Assembly: GCF_001425605.1 (NCBI RefSeq)
Contig: NZ_LMRG01000030.1
Location: 62,001 to 126,000 of the forward strand
Length of the DNA stretch: 64,000 nucleotides
Source of the DNA: Rhizobium sp. Leaf453
Lineage (GTDB): Bacteria > Pseudomonadota > Alphaproteobacteria > Rhizobiales > Rhizobiaceae
Direction: 5' to 3'
Position 1 is the stretch's first letter. Every line of letters starts with the position of its first letter. Shown one piece after another: positions 46,931 to 55,113 of the stretch. The notes under the pieces are model-generated. The model was not told the DNA's origin, searched no databases, and saw only the letters and a program-made list of their open reading frames with translations. A program made the position numbers and the translations under genes.

Positions 46931-47272
46931 TCAGGCCGTACGGCGCTGGGCGAGCTTTTCAGCCGCGGCAGGTTCTTCGCCGTAGATATCTTTCAATGTT
47001 TTCAGCACTTTCAGCACTGCATCCGACGAGCTCGAATAGTAGATCGTCTGAGCGTCGCGACGGGTGGTGACCAGATTCTGGGCACGCAATTTCGACAAAT
47101 GTTGCGACAGGGCAGACTGGCTGAGGCCGACCTGGTTTGCCAAGGCGCCAACTGCCATTTCCTCGTTCACCAGTGAACTGAGAATCAGCAGGCGCTTGGG
47201 GTTTGCCATGGCCGACAGAAACTCCGCAGCTATTTCAGCCTTGTCGTGTTTCTGAGGGGAAATCGTTTGCAT
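46931..47272 (-). CDS. nolR: ArsR-family regulator, NolR-like
   Basis: A 113-residue winged-helix protein. EIAAEFLSAMANPKRLLIL, AVGALANQVGLSQSALSQHL and LVTTRRDAQTIYYSSSSD match, from memory, the Sinorhizobium/Rhizobium NolR sequence nearly residue for residue. There are no metal-binding CxC motifs. NolR represses nodulation genes and also affects growth and conjugation. The ATG at 47272 has GGAG seven bases before it; an ATG four codons earlier is the alternative. A NolR-type box lies upstream. The gene occurs in non-symbiotic rhizobia too. Confidence 0.72.
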   Translation of the reverse strand: MQTISPQKHDKAEIAAEFLSAMANPKRLLILSSLVNEEMAVGALANQVGLSQSALSQHLSKLRAQNLVTTRRDAQTIYYSSSSDAVLKVLKTLKDIYGEEPAAAEKLAQRRTA

Positions 47273-47328
47273 TCGGTACTCCATGCGAAGATCACATCAC
47301 GCTTGGTTATGATTGTGAGTAAGGGATA

Positions 47329-47344
47329 ATTAGGCGTGATGAAT
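47329..47344 (-). promoter_or_regulatory. NolR-type box upstream of the nolR-like gene
   Basis: ATTAG-N9-AT on the plus strand fits the published NolR consensus (A/T)TTAG-N9-A(T/A). It sits about 57 bases before the start codon, in the right place for autorepression, which is known for NolR. Confidence 0.5.
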
Positions 47345-47351
47345 AAAAGGA

Positions 47352-47383
47352 CAACTACCCACTGCAAGAATTCGGGGTAGTTG
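47352..47383 (-). terminator. Terminator of the HugZ-family gene
   Basis: On the minus strand CAACTACCC and GGGTAGTTG form a nine-base stem with a 14-base loop and are followed by TCCTTTTATT. It begins eight bases after the TAA that closes the HugZ C-terminal frame. Confidence 0.75.
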
Positions 47384-47391
47384 AGGAGGGG

Positions 47392-48136
47392 TTAACCGTA
47401 AAGTTTAACGAGCATTGACCGTAACTCCCCCGCAGATTGCAGCGGATGATCGTATTCCAGCCGCTTCAACTGATCCTTCAACGACAGATCGACACCACCC
47501 GCATCAAGCCCCGTGATTCGCCAGCCGGAGCCCTTTTGCCGCGCAATAGTTCTGGGCGTAACGGCTCGCTGCATCGGCGTGATCCGTGTTCATGTGATCG
47601 ATCGCGCGGGCCTCCATTGCCGCAATGTCGGCGATCGCAGGCGAACCGATCAGCAGGTCGGCACCCTCCAGCACATAGGCGCGGCCGAAGCCGCCGTTCA
47701 GGCTGGCACGCTGGGGAGACAGGCGGAAGAAAGCAAAATCAGGAAAGTCGACATAGAGTTGTGACTTTGGATGACGGCGGACGAAACGCCCGCGGATGCG
47801 TGCATGCGCGTCACTGTCACGGGCGACCTTTCCCGCAAGGCATTGAACTGTCAGGCGCGCATGGGCGAGGGGATCACCCTTGCCGATCTCGCCCGTCAGC
47901 AGCGAGCAGCGGCTGTCCGCGGTCAAAGCCTGCGTGTGGGTCGAGAGTGCGGAAACAAGAATGACCGGAGTGCCGTCGGTATCGATCCCCAGCAGAACCC
48001 GGCTGACGAACGGAAACCCGTCGCTTGCCGGCTCGATGACGGCGATGGAGGCACTGCGGGCCGAGCGCAGGGTAATGCGGGCGAGCTTGCGCGCCTCGTC
48101 ATCGGTGTCACGCAGGACGGAAGGTTTGTCGGCCAT
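47392..48136 (-). pseudogene. HugZ-family (PNPOx-like heme-utilisation) gene with single-base frameshift
   Basis: From the ATG at 48136 the frame encodes about 200 residues of a pyridoxamine-oxidase-like split barrel (ARKLARITLRSARSASIAVI, then RCSLLTGEIGKGDPLAH, then DHMNTDHADAASRYAQNY). It then runs into an early stop at about 47504. The missing C-terminal DUF2470 end (GWRITGLDAGGVDLSL...MLVKLYG) continues in another frame to a TAA at 47392. Removing one G from the GGG at 47531-47533 joins the two, and the total length of 745 bases is one more than a multiple of three. Restored, the protein has about 247 residues, normal for the family. It could be a true mutation or a sequencing error. Confidence 0.8.
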
Positions 48137-48161
48137 CGGCTTGCCTCGTTGTTCAATGCAA

Positions 48162-48190
48162 GACGCCCGGGATGGTGTTGCCCGGGCGTC
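48162..48190 (-). terminator. Terminator of the choXWV operon
   Basis: GACGCCCGGG and CCCGGGCGTC form a perfect ten-base stem around a nine-base loop, 28 bases after the choV stop on the minus strand. Only a short T-rich stretch follows. Confidence 0.7.
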
Positions 48191-48218
48191 ATTTATTGAG
48201 GCTTCGAGGTTGTCTTGG

Positions 48219-49271
48219 TCAAGTGGTTCTGTTGCGGTGCCGCGTCAGGCCTTCGACAACATTCTGGGCATTGATGGTGCCGACGATGGCACCGTTGTCG
48301 ACGACACCGATGCTGCCGGGTTGCCGCGACATGGCGTCGAGGATATCGATCAGCGGCGTGGTCGGCTTGGCGGTTGCCGAGACGCCGACGGCGCTGTCGG
48401 TGCGGTTGACGCCCTGGCTCATCACATCCATCGCCGTCAGCATGGTGATCGGGTTCATGTGCTGGACGAAATCGGCGACATACTGGTTGGCCGGGTTCTT
48501 GACGATGTCCTGAGGCGTGCCGCACTGGATGATACGGCCACCTTCCATGATGGCAATGCGGTTGCCGATGCGGAAGGCTTCATCGAGATCGTGGCTGACG
48601 AACAGAATGGTCTTCTTCAGGCGGCGCTGGAACTCGAGAAGCTCGTCCTGCAGGCGCGTGCGGATCAGCGGGTCGAGTGCCGAAAAGGGTTCGTCCATCA
48701 ACAGGATGGGAGCGCCTGTCGCAAACGCGCGGGCGAGGCCGACACGCTGCTGCATGCCGCCGGAAAGCTCCTTCACCTGTCGTCCGGCCCACTTGGTCAG
48801 ATTGACCAGTTCCAACTGCTCGGCAACGCGGGCCTTGCGCTCATTGTCCGGCACGCCGGCCAGTTCCAGCCCGAAACCGACATTGTCTTCCACCGTACGC
48901 CACGGCAGCAGCGCGAACTGCTGGAACACCATGGAGACATCGTGCATGCGGAAATCGCGCAGCGATTTCGCCGATGTCTTGTAGGGATTGATCGAGCCAT
49001 GCCGGGTCTTGACCTCGACTTCGCCGCGCACCACCGGGGCAAGCCCATTGACGGCGCGCAACAAGGTCGATTTGCCTGAGCCGGACAGGCCCATCAGGAC
49101 GAGGATTTCACCCTCTTGAATGGACAGCGACGCATTGGCGACACCGAGCACGAGGCCGGTTGCGGCGCCGATCTCGTCGCGGCTCTTGCCCTGATCGACC
49201 ATGGCGATGGCGGCGTCGGGCTTGTTGCCGAAGATGATATCGACATTCTTGAAAACGACGGCATCGGTCAT
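48219..49271 (-). CDS. choV: Choline ABC transporter ATP-binding protein
   Basis: A 350-residue ATPase of the ProV/OpuAA type. Walker A is LMGLSGSGKSTLLRAVNGL, the signature motif KELSGGMQQRVGLARAFA, Walker B ILLMDEPFSALDP, and the C-terminus carries CBS-like regulatory sequence (IDILDAMSRQPGSIGVVDN). It begins with an ATGA overlap at the choW stop. With choX and choW it forms a high-affinity choline importer. Confidence 0.92.
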   Translation of the reverse strand: MTDAVVFKNVDIIFGNKPDAAIAMVDQGKSRDEIGAATGLVLGVANASLSIQEGEILVLMGLSGSGKSTLLRAVNGLAPVVRGEVEVKTRHGSINPYKTSAKSLRDFRMHDVSMVFQQFALLPWRTVEDNVGFGLELAGVPDNERKARVAEQLELVNLTKWAGRQVKELSGGMQQRVGLARAFATGAPILLMDEPFSALDPLIRTRLQDELLEFQRRLKKTILFVSHDLDEAFRIGNRIAIMEGGRIIQCGTPQDIVKNPANQYVADFVQHMNPITMLTAMDVMSQGVNRTDSAVGVSATAKPTTPLIDILDAMSRQPGSIGVVDNGAIVGTINAQNVVEGLTRHRNRTT

Positions 49272-50143
49272 GCGCCTTCTCCTTCATCGGACGAGCGGAA
49301 CAGGCGGTCGAGAATGATTGCGAGCACGACGATGCAGAGACCGGCTTCGAAGCCCATGGAGATGTTGACGGTGTTCAGCGCGCGCACCACCGGTACGCCG
49401 AGACCCTTTGCACCGACCAGCGCGGCGATGACCACCATCGACAGCGACAACATGATCGTCTGCGTCAGGCCGGCCATGATCTGCGGCATGGCGAACGGCA
49501 GTTCGATCTTGCGCAGCACCTGCGACGGCGTCGCGCCGAAGGAGACGGCCGCCTCGACCAACGAGGGCGGCGTGGAGATGATGCCGAGGCGGGTGAGGCG
49601 GATCGGCGCCGGGATTGCGAAGATCACGGTGGCGATCAGGCCGGGAACCATGCCGAGGCCGAAGAGGATGAGTGCCGGGATCAGGTAGACGAAGGTCGGG
49701 ATCGTCTGCATCAGGTCGAGCGCCGGGCGCAGGATCGCATAGAACCAGGGCCGCCGCGCCGCCGCGATGCCCAGTGGAACGCCGACCAGCATGCTGACGC
49801 CGGTCGCGGCAAGCACAAGCGCAAGCGTTTCCGTCGTTTCCTTCCAGAACCCCTGATTGACGATCAGCAGCAGCCCGAGACAGGTGAAGACAGCGACCCC
49901 GATGGAGCGGCGGAAATACCAGGCGAGGCCGGTCACGAGCAGGATCAGGGCGAGGGCATAGGCGAGCTTGCCGCCGGGGCTCGAAATGAAGGGACCCTGC
50001 AGCACGAACAGCACCGCATCGATACCGGCCTGCAGAACCACTTTCAGGAAGTCGAACAGGCCCTTGCCGTTGGTCGTCAGCCAGGTGACGACGGCCTTGG
50101 CCCATGGGCCAATCGGAATCTTTGTACTTGTCAGCCAATCCAC
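49268..50143 (-). CDS. choW: Choline ABC transporter permease
   Basis: A 291-residue inner-membrane permease of the ProW type with about six helices. The EAA-type loop is EAAVSFGATPSQVLRKIELP near residue 200. The start is a GTG at 50143 (MDWLTSTKIPIG), which matches the expected N-terminus; no better ATG exists. It lies 140 bases after choX and overlaps choV by four bases. Confidence 0.9.
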   Translation of the reverse strand: MDWLTSTKIPIGPWAKAVVTWLTTNGKGLFDFLKVVLQAGIDAVLFVLQGPFISSPGGKLAYALALILLVTGLAWYFRRSIGVAVFTCLGLLLIVNQGFWKETTETLALVLAATGVSMLVGVPLGIAAARRPWFYAILRPALDLMQTIPTFVYLIPALILFGLGMVPGLIATVIFAIPAPIRLTRLGIISTPPSLVEAAVSFGATPSQVLRKIELPFAMPQIMAGLTQTIMLSLSMVVIAALVGAKGLGVPVVRALNTVNISMGFEAGLCIVVLAIILDRLFRSSDEGEGA

Positions 50144-50232
50144 GAAACGAAACCCGATTTCAGTGTTGATGGAAAATCAGCGCGCGGGCAAAGCGGTGCC
50201 CGCCGCGGACGCGGATGCAATAAGGGACGGAT

Positions 50233-50256
50233 CACGGGTGGATGGTTCCACCCGTG
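50233..50256 (-). promoter_or_regulatory. Hairpin in the choX-choW intergenic region
   Basis: CACGGGTGGA-TGGT-TCCACCCGTG is a perfect ten-base stem between choX and choW with no T-run. Such hairpins often protect the upstream binding-protein message so that it is made in excess over the permease. Confidence 0.6.
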
Positions 50257-50283
50257 TCGATGTCAGTTGCCTTGCGATGATCC

Positions 50284-51231
50284 TTAGAGGCCGAGCGCCG
50301 TCTTGACCGCACCGGCGGCATCGCCACCGTCCTTGGTCGTCACTCCAGCGAGCCACGGATCGATCGCAGTCGGATTGGCCTTCAGCCATTCGGTGGCTGC
50401 GGCTTCCGGATCCTTGCCGTCATTGAGAATCTTGCCCATGATCTCGTTTTCCATCGGAAGCGAGAACTTGAGGTTTGTGAGCAGCTTGCCGACATTCGGG
50501 CATTCGGTCGTGTAGCCGGCGCGCACATTGGTGAACACGGTGGCGCCACCGAAATTCGCGCCGAAGATATCATCGCCACCCGACAGGTAGGTCAGCTTGA
50601 AATTGGCGTTCATCGGATGCGGCTCCCAGCCGAGGAAGACCACGGGGGCCTTGTCCGTTTCGGCGCGCGCCACTTCGGCCAGCATGCCCTGCTCGGACGA
50701 TTCGACCACTTCGAAGCCCTTGAGGCCGAACGTGTCCTTGTCGACCATGTCGATGATCAGGCGGTTGCCGTCATTGCCGGGCTCGATGCCGTAGATCTTG
50801 CTGCCCAGTTCGTCCTTGTGGGCTGCGATATCCTTGAAATCCTTGATGCCGAGCTCGGCGCCCTTGGCGTTGGTTGCCAGCGTGTACTTGGCGCCCTCGA
50901 GATTTGGGCCGAAGGATTCAACCGACTTGTCGTCGAGGAAGGGGCGAACATCGTTTTCCTGGGTCGGCATCCAGTTGCCGAGGAAAACGTCGATGTCCTT
51001 GTTTTTCAGGGACTGGTAGGTGACCGGAACGGACAGGACGGTCGTTTCGGTCTGGTAGCCGAGGCCCTTGAGAATGGTGCTGACGGTGGCTGTGGTTGCG
51101 GTGATGTCGGTCCAGCCGACGTCGGAGAAACGGACGGTGCCGCAGTTTTCCGGCTCGGCGGCCTGAACGGATGTCAATGCGCACAGCGATACGGCTGCGG
51201 TCAGCATGAATTTCAGTGTCAGTCTGGTCAT
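50284..51231 (-). CDS. choX: Choline-binding periplasmic protein ChoX
   Basis: A 315-residue binding protein of the ProX/OpuAC type with signal peptide ending SVQAAEPEN near residue 24. VRFSDVGWTDITATTATVS, VFLGNWMPTQENDVRP and VFLGWEPHPMN supply aromatic ligands (Trp, Tyr) of the choline pocket as in Sinorhizobium ChoX. It heads choX-choW-choV. Choline taken up here is a source of glycine betaine. Confidence 0.93.
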   Translation of the reverse strand: MTRLTLKFMLTAAVSLCALTSVQAAEPENCGTVRFSDVGWTDITATTATVSTILKGLGYQTETTVLSVPVTYQSLKNKDIDVFLGNWMPTQENDVRPFLDDKSVESFGPNLEGAKYTLATNAKGAELGIKDFKDIAAHKDELGSKIYGIEPGNDGNRLIIDMVDKDTFGLKGFEVVESSEQGMLAEVARAETDKAPVVFLGWEPHPMNANFKLTYLSGGDDIFGANFGGATVFTNVRAGYTTECPNVGKLLTNLKFSLPMENEIMGKILNDGKDPEAAATEWLKANPTAIDPWLAGVTTKDGGDAAGAVKTALGL

Positions 51232-51475
51232 CGTTGTTATTCCCCTGCCTTTTGATTTTTAGCCAATCACCAAATGTCCGCCAGTTCAAGCGCCCTGATG
51301 TTGGCCCGAGTGTATTGAGACAATCGCCGGACACGCCCGCCTAAAACGACGTGAGATGTCGCATTGCTAATGTTCTGCCGATCGCTGTCGATTTTCTGTG
51401 ACTTTCGCGCTCGCGCTCTGGTCTTCCTCGCCCGGTCTGTTCATGAACAACCAGCAGCATACAGAAGAGGACGCA

Positions 51476-52057
51476 ATGGCAAAACTGTATTTCAGCTACG
51501 CCACGATGAATGCCGGCAAATCGACGATGCTCCTGCAGGCGTCCTATAACTATCGCGAACGCGGCATGCGGACGGTGATCCTGATCGCGGCCTTCGATGA
51601 CAGGGCGGGCAAGGGGCGTGTGTCTTCGCGGATCGGCCTTTCGGATGATGGTATCGCCTTCAAGCATGAAGATGACCTCTATACGCTGGTCGAGCGCATG
51701 CATGCCGAAGACCCAATCGCCTGCGTTTTCGTCGATGAGGCCCAGTTCCTTGGTTCCGACCAGGTCTGGCAGCTTGCGCGCGTCGCCGACCGGATTGGCA
51801 TTCCGGTGATGGCCTATGGCTTGCGCACCGATTTCCAGGGCAAGCTTTTCCCGGGCTCCATGGCGCTGCTGGCGATCGCCGATGAAATGCGCGAAGTCCG
51901 CACGATCTGCCATTGCGGCCGCAAAGCGACGATGGTGGCGCGGCTCGATCCCGCGGGCAACATCGTGCGTGAGGGCGCGCAGGTCGATGTCGGTGGCAAC
52001 GAGAAATACGTCGTCTATTGCCGTCGCCATTGGGACGACAAGATGAACGAAGGCTGA
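51476..52057 (+). CDS. tdk: Thymidine kinase
   Basis: A 193-residue type II thymidine kinase. The P-loop is YATMNAGKST (residues 8-17), the catalytic Glu is in VFVDEAQFL, the lasso loop is in YGLRTDFQGKLFPGS, and zinc is held by CHCGRKA and a Cys in YCRRH. The ATG at 51476 follows GAGG and starts the first strand; longer upstream frames lack support. It is divergent from choX. Confidence 0.93.
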   Translation: MAKLYFSYATMNAGKSTMLLQASYNYRERGMRTVILIAAFDDRAGKGRVSSRIGLSDDGIAFKHEDDLYTLVERMHAEDPIACVFVDEAQFLGSDQVWQLARVADRIGIPVMAYGLRTDFQGKLFPGSMALLAIADEMREVRTICHCGRKATMVARLDPAGNIVREGAQVDVGGNEKYVVYCRRHWDDKMNEG

Positions 52058-52125
52058 GCCGGGCTATCGCGTGAGCCCCGCTCCGTGCCATGATGGGAAC
52101 CGCACTGTCTGTCGCAGGAGTTCGC

Positions 52126-52509
52126 ATGCCATCCCGCCTCGTTTTGATCAGTCTTTTTCTCTGTCTTGGAACCGGCTTCGCCCATGCGGCCGGCGATGCG
52201 GCGGCCGGCGTGCAAGTCTTCAAGAAATGCGGCGCCTGTCACACCGCAACCGAACCCACGAACCGCGTGGGGCCAAGCCTGATGGGTGTTGTGGGCCGTC
52301 CGGTCGCGACGTTTCCGGACTATTCCTATTCGAGCGCGATGGCGGATTTCGGCGCTGACGGCAAGGTCTGGGACGAGGATCGGTTGTCCGAATATCTCTT
52401 GAGCCCGAAGGCCATGGTTCCCGGCACGAAGATGAGTTTTGCCGGGCTGAAAAAGCCGCAGGACATCGAAAATGTCATCGCCTATTTGAAATCGATGGCT
52501 ACGAATTAG
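52126..52509 (+). CDS. Periplasmic class I cytochrome c
   Basis: A 127-residue protein with a signal peptide (MPSRLVLISLFLCLGTGFAH) and one heme site, KKCGACHTAT, near residue 37. The sixth ligand is the Met in PGTKMSFAG. It resembles cytochrome c2/c550-type electron carriers. The ATG at 52126 has AGGAG seven bases upstream; an earlier ATG at 52090 would add a non-signal extension. It could carry electrons from PuuD or other dehydrogenases, which is only a guess. Confidence 0.88.
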   Translation: MPSRLVLISLFLCLGTGFAHAAGDAAAGVQVFKKCGACHTATEPTNRVGPSLMGVVGRPVATFPDYSYSSAMADFGADGKVWDEDRLSEYLLSPKAMVPGTKMSFAGLKKPQDIENVIAYLKSMATN

Positions 52510-52572
52510 TCCTGTTTTCATCTTCGGCCGGGCGGCCGGTATGGTACAAAATTGAAAATCGGCAGGTGGGGC

Positions 52573-52602
52573 TTGAGCTTCACCTTGCCGCTCCCATTAT
52601 AT
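52573..52602 (+). promoter_or_regulatory. Possible promoter of the coiled-coil/AAA+ gene block
   Basis: TTGAGC (52573-52578) and TTATAT (52597-52602) have an 18-base spacing, about 70 bases before the first gene of the block. An alternative -10 box is CATTAT at 52595. This is the only convincing pair in the 163-base gap after the cytochrome gene. Confidence 0.35.
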
Positions 52603-52672
52603 AAGCTGATGTCACGACTGAATAATTGGGCTGCGCGATGCGTTAGCATCGGAGCAACAGGGGGAAAAGCCG

Positions 52673-53752
52673 ATGGCGACACTTCAGAATTTTGAGAGCG
52701 AAATCGAAAAGACCCGCGGGATCGTCGAGCAGATGCGCGGCAAGATGAACCAGTCTGCGGTCGTGCTCGACCAGTTCGCCAAGTCCGACACCAAACTTGG
52801 CGACGCCAATTTCGATATCGAGAATGCCCGTATTCAGGACGTCATCAACCAGCAGAAGGTGATGGAAGGCAATATCGCCGACCTGATCATCGGCCTGGAA
52901 GACGCGACTAACGCCTTCGGCTCCGAATTCGAGAGCATGAAGAGCTTCACGGGCTACGAGAAATTCATCGGCATCTTTTCCAAGCAGAGCGCGCAGCGCA
53001 TGCGCACGGACCGCGTCCGCAACATGTCTCTGGCCGGCAACCTGCAGGAACTGCTGGCCAAATCCGATACGATCGTCGGCATCCTGAAGGAACAGAAGAG
53101 CGTCCTCGACCAGCGCTACAAGACCTCCGAGGCCAGCCTTCTGCAGGTGATCGAGCGCCGCAAGGGGACGATGGCCAATCTGCAGGAAACGCAGAAGCGG
53201 ATCGAGGAACTGAACCCGCTGCTGATGGACATCGAAAACAAGATCGCCGCCTCGACCGACCAGATTTCCCGCACGCAGCTCGAGGGCGAGCGTTCGGTTC
53301 TGGCGACCGAATACAACGAGAAGCAGGCGAAGGAACAGGAACTGCTGGCCGAGAGCCAGACCTACGAGCGCTATACCTCGATGTTCCAGACCTTCGTGGA
53401 CAGTCTCAACAACCAGATCGCCGCGCAGAACACGCTGATCAACAAGCTGACCATCGATACCGAACAGCGCATCGTGCTCTACAAGGCGCTGGAAGATTCG
53501 TTGAAGACGGCGGCGCAGCAGGACGTGGCGCACAAGATCAACACACTCGGCAGCCAGGTCGATACCGCGGCTGAGGAGACCATGGCCGGCATCGGCTCCG
53601 CCTCGCAGCGCCATATCGGCGATCTTCTCGAGATGCACGAGAAGAACATGCTCTCCACCCAGGACATCCAGCGCCGCAAGAAGCTCGCCGACGACGCCTT
53701 CGCGCGGAGATTCCAGGCTGTTATGGACAAGCACAATTACGTGAAGCAGTGA
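52673..53752 (+). CDS. Long coiled-coil protein, first gene of uncharacterised block
   Basis: A 359-residue, highly charged, almost entirely helical soluble protein without signal or membrane segments. Heptad-rich stretches include residues about 1-60 and 120-250 (LQVIERRKGTMANLQETQKR and EYNEKQAKEQELLAESQT). The layout recalls the TelA/KlaA 'toxic anion resistance' proteins (a central helix bundle followed by a Q-rich, N-rich helix and an 'RIVLYKALEDSL' end), but I cannot confirm that. AGGGGG precedes the ATG. It is separated from the next gene of the block by a RIME repeat. Confidence 0.6.
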   Translation: MATLQNFESEIEKTRGIVEQMRGKMNQSAVVLDQFAKSDTKLGDANFDIENARIQDVINQQKVMEGNIADLIIGLEDATNAFGSEFESMKSFTGYEKFIGIFSKQSAQRMRTDRVRNMSLAGNLQELLAKSDTIVGILKEQKSVLDQRYKTSEASLLQVIERRKGTMANLQETQKRIEELNPLLMDIENKIAASTDQISRTQLEGERSVLATEYNEKQAKEQELLAESQTYERYTSMFQTFVDSLNNQIAAQNTLINKLTIDTEQRIVLYKALEDSLKTAAQQDVAHKINTLGSQVDTAAEETMAGIGSASQRHIGDLLEMHEKNMLSTQDIQRRKKLADDAFARRFQAVMDKHNYVKQ

Positions 53753-53801
53753 TCTGCATGTCTACCGCTGAAATAAATGACTTCCGCGCTTGCGGCGGCT
53801 T

Positions 53802-53931
53802 ACCCCCCTCTGTCGGCGACGCCGACATCTCCCCCTTAAGGGGGGAGATGAGCCGCGGGCCTAGGAGTCATAAGGGAACACAACCATCTCCCCCCTTAAG
53901 GGGGAGATGTCACGCAGTGACAGAGGGGGCT
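53802..53931. repeat. RIME-type palindromic intergenic repeat, copy 2
   Basis: This 130-base element is near-identical to the one at 19567-19713: ACCCCCCTCTGTC...GACAGAGGGGGCT outer arms and two internal CATCTCCCCC / GGGGGAGATG hairpins. It lies between the first and second genes of the uncharacterised block. A further small hairpin, AAACGC-TGA-GCGTTT (53942-53956), lies four bases before the next start codon. Confidence 0.85.
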
Positions 53932-53960
53932 AAGCGTCCTCAAACGCTGAGCGTTTCCCC

Positions 53961-55109
53961 ATGAACGCCGCATCCGAAGGCACAGTCGGCCAGTATTTCG
54001 CTTCGATCCGCGCTGCACTCGGTGGGCTCGAAATCTTTCTGGGCGACCGCAATTCGCCGCTCTACAAGAACACGGTCGTCGGCGAAGTGATCGTGCCCTA
54101 CCTGGCGCGGCTGAAGGCGTCGTTTTCCTGCTGGGAAAACCGGATCGGCTTTATCGAGCAGTTTCGCATTTCCCGCGCGGAAAGCGGATTTCCGGTGTTC
54201 CAGAATGTGCTGGAGCTGGAAAACGACCGGCAATCGGCGGAAAAGCGCCTGTCCGGCATTCCCGTTGCCGATGCTCTGCGCCAGGAAATGGCCGACTTCA
54301 TCCTGAGGCAGAAGGCGTTTCCCGCTGCATTGCAATCGCGTATGGCCGAGCGCCTTTATCTGGAGCAGATCGGCAAGGGTGACATCTTCTCGCCGTTCAT
54401 CATGCCGGAGACAGTGCGTGTCGCGGTCAATCCGAAGACCATGCGGCCATATTACATTGTCTGCTGGGGCGCGTTCGATGGCGCCAGTACGTTGCCGATG
54501 GTGTACATGGCAACAATCGAGGATTCATCGGAAAAGATCGCCAAGATGCTGGTTACGCCGGATGGCAAGCTGAATCCCGAGGTCGATATTCCGCTGCCGA
54601 TCGGCGGCCTCCTCAATCCGGAATTTGCCAGCCGGTTCGATGATTTCGCGCTGAAGAACAGCGCCTATTCGCTGACGCCGGTGACGATCGCCACCAATCT
54701 CGACCGGGATTTTCCGGAACTGCGGCCCAAGCAGTTGCGCCGCCTCGTGCTCGGGCCGTTCTATTCCGCCGGGATTACCGAGAACAATGCCAAGATCAAC
54801 GATATCCTCTCCAAGGTGCGCAAGCCCGAAAACGCCTGGGTTCTGACCTGGACGGTGCAGGAGGTCTTTTCCAAGGCCGAACGTCCGGCACAGCGCGGCT
54901 TCTGGTCATCGACGCCGCCGAGCGAGGAATTCCATATCGATACCGACAATCTGGAAGCGACGCGCATGGGCGTGAGTTCCTATGAAAAACATGCGCTGGT
55001 GCCGCACGAGGCCTATCAGGCGCTCTATGCATCCGGTGATGTCGCCCAGATTTTCGGTGACTACAAGGTGCATGTGATATCCGGCAACCAGGTCATCAGC
55101 GAGGTGTGA
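53961..55109 (+). CDS. Hypothetical protein, upstream partner of AAA+ ATPase
   Basis: A 382-residue soluble protein I do not recognise. No signal peptide or membrane helix is evident. The N-terminal 130 residues look helical (IRAALGGLEIFLGDRNSP, LENDRQSAEKRLSGIPVA), and the rest is mixed strand and helix. The only ATG fitting is at 53961. No ribosome site is visible; a small hairpin sits immediately before it instead. Four bases separate its stop from the AAA+ gene, so the two are almost surely co-translated and may act as a pair. Confidence 0.6.
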   Translation: MNAASEGTVGQYFASIRAALGGLEIFLGDRNSPLYKNTVVGEVIVPYLARLKASFSCWENRIGFIEQFRISRAESGFPVFQNVLELENDRQSAEKRLSGIPVADALRQEMADFILRQKAFPAALQSRMAERLYLEQIGKGDIFSPFIMPETVRVAVNPKTMRPYYIVCWGAFDGASTLPMVYMATIEDSSEKIAKMLVTPDGKLNPEVDIPLPIGGLLNPEFASRFDDFALKNSAYSLTPVTIATNLDRDFPELRPKQLRRLVLGPFYSAGITENNAKINDILSKVRKPENAWVLTWTVQEVFSKAERPAQRGFWSSTPPSEEFHIDTDNLEATRMGVSSYEKHALVPHEAYQALYASGDVAQIFGDYKVHVISGNQVISEV

Positions 55110-55113
55110 GACC

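Noticed and set aside
47531..47537. Programmed -1 frameshift in the HugZ-family gene
   Set aside because: Joining the frames needs a +1 shift, and the site does not fit the X-XXY-YYZ slippery pattern.
52673..53752. Firm TelA (tellurite resistance) call
   Set aside because: The coiled-coil layout is suggestive, but no TelA signature could be matched with certainty, and tellurite genes are absent.
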